Assembly: GCA_900759445.1 (NCBI GenBank)
Contig: CAAEVH010000028.1
Location: 1-64,000 of the forward strand
DNA: 64,000 nucleotides
Source of the DNA: an uncultured Raoultella sp.
Lineage (GTDB): Bacteria > Pseudomonadota > Gammaproteobacteria > Enterobacterales > Enterobacteriaceae
Reading direction: 5' to 3'
Shown here: positions 18,779 through 25,985 of the stretch, one piece after another
How positions within the stretch are numbered: the stretch's first letter is position 1
Layout of the letters: each line of letters begins with the position of its first letter
The notes under the pieces: generated by a model
Seen by the model: only the letters and a program-made list of their open reading frames with translations
The model's database searches: none
What the model was told of the DNA's origin: nothing
Position numbers and translations under genes: made by a program

Positions 18779-21526
18779 ATGTCAGTACAAATTTCTGGCG
18801 TATTTAAAGACGGGGCGGGGAAACCGGTACAGGGTTGCACTATTCAGCTGAATGCGAAGAAAACCAGCCCGACCGTTGTTGTGGAGGTGATTTCATCCAC
18901 TGTTACAGACGCGAACGGCCACTACAGCATTGAGGCTGAACCGGGTTATTACAGTGTGTCACTGATGCGGGAAGGGTTTCCGCCCTCTGTGGCTGGCGAC
19001 ATTTACGTGGCCCCGACTGATGCGCCGGATACCCTGAATGCGTTTCTCGATGCACCAAAAGATGCAGATCTGCGCCCGGAGGTGATGAAACGCTTTGAAG
19101 AAATGGTAAACCGTGTAGTGGATTTGAGCGGTGCAACAGAAAAGGATCGGGAACGCGCCGAACAGGCCGCACAGTCAGCGGAACAAAGTAAGGATTCGGC
19201 AGCCCTTTCTGCAACGGCTGCAGCAGAGTCACAGAAGCAGGCAGCACGCTCTGCAGATGCTGCTGATGTGTCTGCCCGCTCTGCTGATGATAATGCCCGA
19301 CAGACCGCGCAGGACGTTCTGGCCTGTGCAGCGGATGCGGACAGTGCGGCAAAGTCTGCACAGACAGCGACGGAGCAGGCCGGACAGGCAAAAATCGCCG
19401 CCGATACGGTACAGAAAGCGCAGGAGGAAGCGGGAGTTTCGGCACAGTCAGCAGCAGGAAGTGCCGGAAGTGCTGCAGCAGCAGCACAAACAGCGGGTGA
19501 ACATGCCGGTAATGCAGCCGCATCTGAAATTTCAGCGCGTGAAAGCGCCCTTACGGCCACGCAGGCGGCAGAACAGGGTGATAACAGCGCGGCAGCTGCA
19601 GTGCTAAGTGAACAGCATGCCAGGGAGTACAGCGAAAAGGCTGCTAAATCAGAGGCTGCGGCATCAGCCAGTGCAGAATCGGCATCTTCCAGTGATGCAT
19701 CAGCCCTGCAGTCAGCCGAAAAGGCTGAGAAACAGAAAAATGCAGCCGCTGAGAGTGTCACCCGTGCAGAACAGGCCAGAGATGAGGCGCTGACTTCCCG
19801 GAACGAGGCAGTGGAGGCCGCTGAAACAGCGGCGACAGACGCTGCGGAGAAAGCCGCAGGCAAGGTTTCGGAGCAACTGAAAGCTGCTGTAGCTGATGAT
19901 ACTCAGCGCGCCGAAGCCGCAATGGCTGGCGCTGAAAGCGCGGCAGTAGCCTCACAGGGATACCGTGATGAAGCGAGGGATATTGCTGAAAGTCTGAAGC
20001 CAGGAGACGCCAGCACCACGCAGAAAGGGCTTGTGCAGTTAAGCAGCGATGACGACAGCGACAGTGAAGCCTATGCAGCGACACCGAAAGCCGTTAAAAA
20101 AGTCAAAGACCTGGCAAACCAGAAGGCCCCACTGGACAGTCCGGATCTGACAGGGACTCCAACTGCCCCCACGCCGCCATTAAGTGTCAGTAACAAACAG
20201 ATTGCGAATACCGAGTACGTTCAGGCTGCGGTTGCTGCATTAGTTGGCTCATCCCCTGAAGCTCTGGATACGCTGGCTGAGTTAGCGCAGGCATTAGGAA
20301 ATGATCCTAATTTTGCAACCACGATGCTCAATGCGTTAGCGGGTAAACAGCCGCTAAATGAAATACTGACGTCGCTGTCCGGGCTGTCTACCTCCGGAAG
20401 TAAATTGCCATTTTTTAGCAGTAAAAATACGTTGATGTTGACGGATCTGACGACGACCGGGCGTGGGTTGATTGCTAAAAACTCAATAAATGAAATTATC
20501 ACATACCTTGGTTTGGTAGAAACGATAAATTTAGCAGCTGGCGCGGTGCCTTCAACGCGCAGAGTAAACGAAAAAGCGCTTACAGATGATATTTACATCA
20601 CCTCACAGGATATTTTTAACGGGCAAGTCTTGATGATTGGTGCAGACCAAAATCTGGACAATTTCCAGACGCCGGGGCTGTATGCTCAGGATATGAATGT
20701 TAATACCAGTACGGCACTGAATTACCCGGAGAATAATGCAGGTTCTCTGATGGTACTGAGAAGCGCCGGAGTGACACAGATTTACCGCGTGTACAATTCA
20801 TCCCGCAGTTATACACGTAGCAAGCATTCAACGCAGGCATGGACTCCCTGGGTACCTGATAATTCTTTTCCGGTCGGCGCACCTATTCCCTGGCCGTCTG
20901 ATACAACTCCGCAAGGGTATGCTTTAATGCAGGGGCAACCTTTCGATAAAGCAGCCTATCCATTGCTTGCGATTGCGTATCCATCGGGTGTTATCCCGGA
21001 TATGCGAGGCCAGACGATTAAGGGTAAACCGAACGGTCGTGCGGCACTTTCATATGAACAGGATGGTGTTATATCGCATACCCACGGAGCCAGCGCATCC
21101 AGTACGGATTTGGGAACTAAAACCACATCATCGTTTGATTACGGCACTAAGACTTCAAACACTACCGGTGACCATAACCACAACAGAGGTACTATGGAAA
21201 TTACTGGTACTCTCGGTTACTTCAGAAGTGATAATAGTAGCTTCTATACAGCAAGTGGAACATTTACACTTGGTGGCTCTACAGCGGCTAAAAGTTTTAC
21301 AGGTTCTAATTTTACTTATGGTGTTCCTGTAAACTTTAACGCTTCCAGAACCTGGTCTGGCGTCACAAACACTACGGGTAACCATGCGCACTCTGTTGCA
21401 ATTGGCGCTCATGCACACTCCATTGCTATTGGTTCACACGGACACTCCGTCACTGTTAACGCTACTGGTAACGCGGAAAACACTGTCAAAAATATTGCGT
21501 TTAACTATATTGTGAGGCTTGCCTGA
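18779..21526 (+). CDS. Side tail fibre protein (Stf-like)
   Basis: A 915-residue lambda Stf-like fibre. Residues 1 to about 110 are the baseplate-attaching prophage tail fibre N-terminal domain ([20 protein letters not shown]). Residues about 110-400 are an Ala/Ser/Glu/Gln-rich repeat region, a probable coiled-coil shaft. A phage_fiber_2-type segment ([35 protein letters not shown]) follows. From about residue 705 there is a collar-like domain ([18 protein letters not shown]), and the tip carries five His-x-His motifs (HTH, HNH, HAH, HAH, HGH), like the iron-binding tips of T4 gp37 and related fibres. Its stop overlaps the tfa start (TGATG). Confidence 0.9.
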   Translation: MSVQISGVFKDGAGKPVQGCTIQLNAKKTSPTVVVEVISSTVTDANGHYSIEAEPGYYSVSLMREGFPPSVAGDIYVAPTDAPDTLNAFLDAPKDADLRPEVMKRFEEMVNRVVDLSGATEKDRERAEQAAQSAEQSKDSAALSATAAAESQKQAARSADAADVSARSADDNARQTAQDVLACAADADSAAKSAQTATEQAGQAKIAADTVQKAQEEAGVSAQSAAGSAGSAAAAAQTAGEHAGNAAASEISARESALTATQAAEQGDNSAAAAVLSEQHAREYSEKAAKSEAAASASAESASSSDASALQSAEKAEKQKNAAAESVTRAEQARDEALTSRNEAVEAAETAATDAAEKAAGKVSEQLKAAVADDTQRAEAAMAGAESAAVASQGYRDEARDIAESLKPGDASTTQKGLVQLSSDDDSDSEAYAATPKAVKKVKDLANQKAPLDSPDLTGTPTAPTPPLSVSNKQIANTEYVQAAVAALVGSSPEALDTLAELAQALGNDPNFATTMLNALAGKQPLNEILTSLSGLSTSGSKLPFFSSKNTLMLTDLTTTGRGLIAKNSINEIITYLGLVETINLAAGAVPSTRRVNEKALTDDIYITSQDIFNGQVLMIGADQNLDNFQTPGLYAQDMNVNTSTALNYPENNAGSLMVLRSAGVTQIYRVYNSSRSYTRSKHSTQAWTPWVPDNSFPVGAPIPWPSDTTPQGYALMQGQPFDKAAYPLLAIAYPSGVIPDMRGQTIKGKPNGRAALSYEQDGVISHTHGASASSTDLGTKTTSSFDYGTKTSNTTGDHNHNRGTMEITGTLGYFRSDNSSFYTASGTFTLGGSTAAKSFTGSNFTYGVPVNFNASRTWSGVTNTTGNHAHSVAIGAHAHSIAIGSHGHSVTVNATGNAENTVKNIAFNYIVRLA

Positions 21527-22107
21527 TGACTTTTGAAATGACCGGAGAAAATCGGACTATTACTCTCTACAACCTTCGTGCAGATACAAATGAATATATT
21601 GGGAAATGTGAAGGGTTTATCCCTGCTAATACCGGATTACCTGCTTACAGTACCAATATTTCTCCGCCGCCAGCGAAGGCCGGTTTTGTCGCTGTATTTA
21701 ATCTTAAGTCAGAAAAATGGTCACTGGTTGAGGACCATCGCGGGAAAATTGTCTACGACATTCAAACCGGGAAAGCTACCACGATTGACCAGTTAGGTAA
21801 GTTACCTGACGATGTTGTTTCCGTCGCGCCGGAAGGCCATTTTGTTAAGTGGGATGGAGCACAGTGGGTCCACGATACCGATGCGGAAAATAAACATCTT
21901 CTGATGCTGGCCGAACAGGAAAAAATAAATCTTCTGGCGGTCGCAACATCCGCTATAGCCCCCTTACAGGATGCTGTTGATCTGGGCATGGCAACGAAGG
22001 TTGAAACCGCACTTTTACTGGAGTGGAAGAAATACCGTGTCTTGCTTAACCGGGTAGATACCTCAAATCCAGAATGGCCTACTCAACCGAATATTCAGGC
22101 CAGTTAA
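21526..22107 (+). CDS. Tail fibre assembly protein (Tfa-like)
   Basis: A 193-residue Tfa-family chaperone that helps trimerise or cap the fibre encoded just upstream. The C-terminal part (LLLEWKKYRVLLNRVDTSNP, EWPTQPN) is the conserved end of the family. The start codon overlaps the fibre stop. The last bases of this gene are shared with a fibre-assembly fragment on the opposite strand (see 22079-22217), which points to a former invertible fibre cassette. Confidence 0.88.
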   Translation: MTFEMTGENRTITLYNLRADTNEYIGKCEGFIPANTGLPAYSTNISPPPAKAGFVAVFNLKSEKWSLVEDHRGKIVYDIQTGKATTIDQLGKLPDDVVSVAPEGHFVKWDGAQWVHDTDAENKHLLMLAEQEKINLLAVATSAIAPLQDAVDLGMATKVETALLLEWKKYRVLLNRVDTSNPEWPTQPNIQAS

Positions 22108-22217
22108 TATCAGGGGCGGAAGACAAATCGATGCGACGTAACTCAGTTCGATAGCTTCGCAACGCCGCCAGTTCTGTTTCCTCGCTGGCTGATATATCGA
22201 TGTCTTTTGTGCAAGAG
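22079..22217 (-). pseudogene. Inverted C-terminal remnant of a second tail fibre assembly gene
   Basis: Read on the minus strand this segment encodes DIDISASEETELAALRSYRT, then ELRRIDLSSAPDINWPE and a stop at 22079. This is the C-terminal end of a Tfa-family protein (compare the ALLLEWKKYRVLLNRVDTS ending of the intact plus-strand gene). It has no start and its N-terminal part is missing. Its tail overlaps the last 29 bases of the intact tfa gene. Head-to-head fibre and assembly gene fragments of this sort are typical of invertible fibre cassettes. Confidence 0.75.
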
Positions 22218-22219
22218 GA

Positions 22220-22351
22220 CTAAAGTTAACCGCAGAAGAGTGGGCTCAGGCTGGAAGGTTGATTGCTGCAGGTGAGTCAAGAAAACGTTTGGCTATAATT
22301 TATGATGTAGGGGTGTCGACGCTATACAAAAAATTACCTGCGCGGTGTTGA
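22220..22351 (+). pseudogene. C-terminal remnant of a Pin/Gin-type DNA invertase
   Basis: Forty-three codons encode KLTAEEWAQAGRLIAAGESR, then KRLAIIYDVGVSTLYKKLPA and a stop. This is the helix-turn-helix C-terminus of a serine recombinase of the Pin/Gin/Hin family. The catalytic N-terminal domain is absent, and the sequence just upstream is out of frame. It directly follows the inverted tfa remnant, the usual place for the invertase of a fibre-switching cassette. Confidence 0.82.
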
Positions 22352-22478
22352 GAAGACGCCACGCGTCGTCGTATGCGAGAACGGGCGGCGGCGAACTGGC
22401 GAACGTTCGATAGTGCGAGTATTGAATGATTGCCAGTCACGGCGGATTGTACTTAAGCAATATGACGGTTCAAGGCGT

Positions 22479-22660
22479 TTAATCTGAAACCAGCCACAAT
22501 CAGCCTCTTCAAACATTTCCTGAACAGTACAGCTAATCTGTTCCTTCCCATACTTGCTGGCGTCAGTGTTGATCGCCGGCAGTGTCATGAGCGGTTTTAC
22601 CCGAACACCAGCATCGGGGGAAGAACGCTCCCTCATCATACTCAGCCCCCTTGAATGCTA
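22479..22660 (-). pseudogene. DinI-like protein relic, frameshifted
   Basis: The minus strand encodes SPDAGVRVKPLMTLPAINTD, ASKYGKEQ and TVQEMFEEAD, which are the core of phage DinI-like (SOS-regulated, RecA-modulating) proteins. The expected N-terminal 25-30 residues are mostly deleted: after the opening codons the sequence jumps to SSPDA. Near the C-terminus one base is missing after GAGGCTGAT; restoring it gives the family ending WLVSD and a stop at 22479. With two lesions it is not expected to be functional. DinI-like genes commonly lie at the tail end of lambdoid prophages. Confidence 0.7.
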
Positions 22661-22678
22661 TCATGTTCACGATGTTTG

Positions 22679-22700
22679 TACATGTAGGGAGACATGTACT
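22679..22700. promoter_or_regulatory. Perfect dyad upstream of the EAL gene, candidate operator
   Basis: GTACATGT (22679-22686) and ACATGTAC (22693-22700) are perfect inverted repeats around a six-base spacer. A second dyad, TATAGT-N5-ACTATA, lies at 22732-22748. Both lie 140-210 bases upstream of the EAL gene in AT-rich DNA. They look like repressor-type sites, but the regulator is unknown. Confidence 0.4.
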
Positions 22701-22887
22701 TGATTGAAATGGAGACATAAATCTCACTTATATAGTTTTGTACTATAGTATGATGTCAGTTTCTAATGGAAAGTATAAAGAAACAACTATTGTTGCCGAT
22801 AATCTATTTTAATTGTATGTTCAACATTGTATATTGATAGTGGAATGTATGTTGTCACAAAGGGTTAGGATATATTAAGAGGTTTGT

Positions 22888-24447
22888 GTGATAAAGAACT
22901 ACAAATTGACTACACTTAAGCCCTATGTGATATCAATCATATTTTCATTTTTGCTGTTTTTGTCGTTAACTGAGATTTCTACTTATTATATATATAAGGA
23001 GCGTATCGGTTCATATACAGAACGAGTATTGAATAGAAGTGTTAGTCTCATTCAACAGATTGATGAAATAAATGATGGTTATGAGATGTTTGATGCTTAT
23101 AGTCCCTGTAGTGAACTACAGCTTCATGCTGTAAGAATCGCTCTATGGCCTTATGCACTTATAAAGGATATATCATTTATTTCTAATGGGGCAATTACTT
23201 GTACTGCGTTGTGGGGAAAGTTGCCAGCACCATTATTACTCAACATATACGATAGAAAAGTTGAAAAGGATAACTTGACGTGGTTTTTTGGCGTGTTGTT
23301 GGAAAATAATGTTAAAGCTGATTTACTAAGCAACCAAAAATTAGCTATAACGATTTCACCATTTGCTTTTAACAGATTTGCTACAGACCATGAAGAGAAA
23401 GGATTTTCAGCAATTGTCGGCAATAGAGATCATTCTCTTCATTTGTTTAGGTTTGGTGAACTGGTCGATCTGCTTGAGGAGGCTAAACATGATAAATCCT
23501 ATCAGTTAGGACTTATTACTACGCAAAGTTGTAATGGAAAACATGACATCTGTGTCATGGGAGGAGTTAAATTTCCGTGGGTGAGTTTCGATAATTGGTT
23601 AATGATATTGTTGATTGCATTTACATCTATTGTAACAGGTGTTCTTTTAGGTGTTGTTTATAATCAAAAGGTTGCACGCAAACAATCATTAGTATCAAGA
23701 TTAAAAAATGCCATAAGAAATGAATCATTATATCTTGTATATCAACCTATTTATAAAATAAAAACCGGTATGGTTATTGGTGTAGAGGCACTAATTAGAT
23801 GGGATGACCATGATATTGGTAGCATTCCTCCTGATATTTTTATCCCTATTGCAGAGAGACATAATTTAATTCAAGATGTAAGTAATCTTGTATTTCGAAT
23901 GGTAGTAAAAGAAGCTAGGTCCCTTTCTGAAAAATTTAATGTCTTTATAAGCATTAATGTTAGTTCACAAGACCTTTTGTCTGAATCTTTTCAAAGAAAA
24001 GTGTTTCAGATTATCGATGAATTAAATATAAAGCCCGGAATGATAATGATGGAATTAACAGAAAGACAGAGTGCGGATCTAAATTCACTCCAAAAGGTAA
24101 TTTCTTTATTTAATGATAAAGGTATTTCAATAGCCATTGATGATTTCGGGACGGGCTATTCAAATTTAAACTGGCTGTCAAGTTTACAAATAGATGAAAT
24201 TAAAATTGATAAATCAATTACAGACTCTATCGATGAATACTCTATAAGTAATAATTTATTATCAGGATTGGTAGAGATTTTTAAAGATATAACTCATAAG
24301 GTCGTATTCGAAGGTGTGGAAACATCAACTCAGGTTAATTATTTAACTGAAATGTTCCCTGAGTGCGGTGTACAGGGATGGTATTACTCAAAGCCGTTAT
24401 CTATAGATAAATTGACAAAATTAGTCGAGGATGCCAATTTGCCTTAA
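22888..24447 (+). CDS. CSS-motif EAL cyclic-di-GMP phosphodiesterase, prophage cargo
   Basis: A 519-residue inner membrane protein with one helix at about 12-36, a periplasmic CSS domain (PCSE at 73-76, Cys105 in ITCTALWG), a second helix at about 236-258 and a cytoplasmic EAL domain from about 275. All catalytic positions are present: Glu300 (VEALIRW), Asn357 (INVSS), Glu389 (ELTE), Asp418-Asp419 (DDFGTGYS), Lys439 (IKID), Glu475 (FEGVE) and Gln496 (VQGW). It should hydrolyse c-di-GMP, with activity tuned by periplasmic cysteines as in the E. coli CSS-EAL enzymes. GTG 22888 follows the site AAGAGG. The gene is much richer in AT than its surroundings and lies between phage relics, so it looks acquired. 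The same architecture occurs in E. coli PdeN (Rtn). Confidence 0.9.
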   Translation: MIKNYKLTTLKPYVISIIFSFLLFLSLTEISTYYIYKERIGSYTERVLNRSVSLIQQIDEINDGYEMFDAYSPCSELQLHAVRIALWPYALIKDISFISNGAITCTALWGKLPAPLLLNIYDRKVEKDNLTWFFGVLLENNVKADLLSNQKLAITISPFAFNRFATDHEEKGFSAIVGNRDHSLHLFRFGELVDLLEEAKHDKSYQLGLITTQSCNGKHDICVMGGVKFPWVSFDNWLMILLIAFTSIVTGVLLGVVYNQKVARKQSLVSRLKNAIRNESLYLVYQPIYKIKTGMVIGVEALIRWDDHDIGSIPPDIFIPIAERHNLIQDVSNLVFRMVVKEARSLSEKFNVFISINVSSQDLLSESFQRKVFQIIDELNIKPGMIMMELTERQSADLNSLQKVISLFNDKGISIAIDDFGTGYSNLNWLSSLQIDEIKIDKSITDSIDEYSISNNLLSGLVEIFKDITHKVVFEGVETSTQVNYLTEMFPECGVQGWYYSKPLSIDKLTKLVEDANLP

Positions 24448-24465
24448 TAGTTATTACTTTATTTT

Positions 24466-24657
24466 CATTGTTTTCACATTCTATATAACACGCGTAACCG
24501 CGAGTTATATAAATTTAGCTGCAGAAGGATTTTGATATCTTGCCGCATTCAATCAGCTAGTTGGCTCAAAATTGTATGGAATGTCGCGTTCACCTTCTTC
24601 AGCGAGCAGGGCAAGATAGTCCTCTCGTGTCATTGACTGTGAAAAGCGTCCACACAT
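24466..24657 (-). pseudogene. yedK: yedK/HMCES (SRAP) relic, copy 1: N-terminus joined to decayed C-terminus
   Basis: From ATG 24657 the minus strand encodes 34 residues, MCGRFSQSMTREDYLALLAE then EGERDIPYNFEPTS, and a stop at 24553. This is the N-terminus of YedK, the SRAP protein that crosslinks abasic sites in single-stranded DNA through Cys2. The middle of the gene is absent. The sequence beyond (about 24466-24530) is a badly decayed version of the YedK C-terminal codons: it aligns base by base with the better preserved copy at 28439. It is preceded by a good ribosome-binding site (GGAGG). As it stands it could make only a short Cys2-containing peptide. Confidence 0.82.
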
Positions 24658-24892
24658 AGAAACCTCCAGCCATATGTCAGACTAAAAGTATTGGGCAGTA
24701 AGAAAAAGTGGTGCGCACCGTTAAAGATTTAAACGGAGCTTGTAAAATAAATCGGAATGATTTCTTTGTGAATTGATGAATTCCGAAAGTGAAGGGGGCC
24801 TTAATCATTGTGTTCGAGAGCGATTAAGAGACAACATTTGACGGACTTTTTCCCAGTAATTCCCCGAAGCTTCCCCTTTCAGAAAACAGACA

Positions 24893-24916
24893 TAAAAAAA
24901 CAGCCGTAACAGGCTG
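24893..24916 (-). terminator. Rho-independent terminator for the tRNA-like sequence
   Basis: Read on the minus strand, CAGCC-N6-GGCTG followed by seven T residues, 17-40 bases after the 3' CCA of the tRNA-like element. The arrangement is that of a tRNA transcription terminator. Confidence 0.65.
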
Positions 24917-24932
24917 GTTATTAAAGGATTTT

Positions 24933-25014
24933 TGGTCGGCGCGAGAGGATTTGAACCTCCGCCCCCCCGACACCCCATGATGGCGAGTTACCGCTTAAGG
25001 GCTGCTATGTGCCA
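24933..25014 (-). pseudogene. Degenerate tRNA-like sequence (CAT anticodon), candidate attachment site
   Basis: The minus strand ends in a well-formed tRNA 3' half: T arm GGAGG-TTCAAAT-CCTCT, acceptor strand CGCGCCG and ACCA. Upstream is a possible anticodon loop ATCATGG with CAT. The 5' half is degenerate: the acceptor strand pairs with two mismatches and the D arm is disrupted. No clean cloverleaf can be drawn, so it is probably a pseudo-tRNA or phage-altered tRNA. Its 3' end points toward the prophage, which is the geometry expected for integration at a tRNA 3' end. Confidence 0.5.
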
Positions 25015-25142
25015 GGAGCGGACGTTGCTAAGTTATATGGCGTCTCAGGTCACCACCACTTTCTATTAGCAGCGGGAATCGCCGCCATTCATTTGGCAGT
25101 GACCCAATTATGTACGAAAAAAAAGAATTAACCGTAAACGGT

Positions 25143-25934
25143 TTAATTCAGGAACTGTAGGTTTAACCCAAAGAAAATCTGCCAGTGAGGTTGTCCTGGA
25201 CCACGGTCCGCAACCGACCCTTGAGGCTCCACAAAGAAGTTGTAGACGGTTTTATCCTGCTTGATAACCTGTCCAATACCTAAACCCAGCGGAACGCTGT
25301 AGCTGTCATTCTGGAAGTTATAGACCCAGATAGGTGCTGCTCGCAGATAAGTGCCGCCACCCAACTGATAGAATAAAAATGGCTGAAAAGTACCGAGATT
25401 CACATCGTTTCGGTTGTCTTCTCCGGCAAAGCTATGCTGCCATGAGGCCAGATAACCGTACTGGAATTTTGGCGAACTGGCATCGAAGAGTACGTTGACC
25501 AGACCCGCAGACCATTTTTCTGTTCCCAGAGCATCTTCAGTAGCAGTCGGCGCCGTGATTTGTGGACCGAAACCAAAACTCACTGCCGGATTACCGGTAT
25601 CAATAAGCCATGATGCAAATAAGTTCAGATCACCTAAGCCTGTTTTATGCCCCCCGGTCGGCGCAACCGGATAGGTATTAATTGGTAATGAACCACGCAG
25701 CAGCCATTTGCTGTCACCTAGTGAAAAAGGTTGCGCATAACGGAACCAGAACTGATTGGCATCCTGATCCGTACCGCTGACATCTCCGATGTAATAGTTC
25801 TGCATATTGAATGCTGTCATATTCGCCAGAGGGTTGTTTGCCTGCGCCGCATCCGGGGCATGCTCTTGGGCAGCATAGGCATAAGATGAGGCAAGGCATA
25901 AAAATGAAGGCAAAATCGAGTATGAAAGACGCAT
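25143..25934 (-). CDS. Outer membrane beta-barrel protein (phenol-degradation MetA-like)
   Basis: A 263-residue secreted protein with a signal peptide (about 1-21, cut after SSYAYAA) and alternating strand patterns typical of an outer membrane barrel of the MetA-pathway/transporter-like family ([45 protein letters not shown]; closing strand [13 protein letters not shown]). It lies 51 bases downstream of the alkylsulfatase gene on the same strand, separated by a strong hairpin, so the two probably form an operon. An uptake or anchoring role connected with the sulfatase substrate is inference from position. Confidence 0.75.
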   Translation of the reverse strand: MRLSYSILPSFLCLASSYAYAAQEHAPDAAQANNPLANMTAFNMQNYYIGDVSGTDQDANQFWFRYAQPFSLGDSKWLLRGSLPINTYPVAPTGGHKTGLGDLNLFASWLIDTGNPAVSFGFGPQITAPTATEDALGTEKWSAGLVNVLFDASSPKFQYGYLASWQHSFAGEDNRNDVNLGTFQPFLFYQLGGGTYLRAAPIWVYNFQNDSYSVPLGLGIGQVIKQDKTVYNFFVEPQGSVADRGPGQPHWQIFFGLNLQFLN

Positions 25935-25950
25935 AGGATTACCTGAAGTA

Positions 25951-25985
25951 AATCCCCTGCAGCCGTGACGCCGCAGGGGATTTAT
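25951..25985. repeat. Intercistronic 11-bp stem-loop
   Basis: AAATCCCCTGC and GCAGGGGATTT form a perfect 11-bp stem around a 13-base loop, in the 51 bases between the alkylsulfatase and outer membrane protein genes. On the minus strand no T run follows it, so it is more likely an mRNA-stabilising or attenuating hairpin than a full terminator. Confidence 0.6.

Noticed and set aside
19003..19863. Long Ala/Ser-rich minus-strand ORF of 286 residues
   Set aside because: It is the complement of the Ala-rich repeat shaft of the side tail fibre gene; the composition bias opens both strands.
19130..19980. Repeated short segments that might look like a CRISPR or satellite array
   Set aside because: They are in-frame codon repeats of the fibre coiled-coil region, not regularly spaced direct repeats with spacers. 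No CRISPR array is visible in the window.
24448..24552. Possible terminator-like palindrome after the EAL gene
   Set aside because: The TATAACACGCG/CGCGAGTTATA pairing is explained as decayed yedK C-terminal codons by alignment with the copy at 28439, and no T tract follows it.
25951..25985. Strong hairpin considered as the terminator of the alkylsulfatase gene
   Set aside because: No T run follows on the minus strand, and the downstream gene on the same strand lies too close to have its own promoter clearly.
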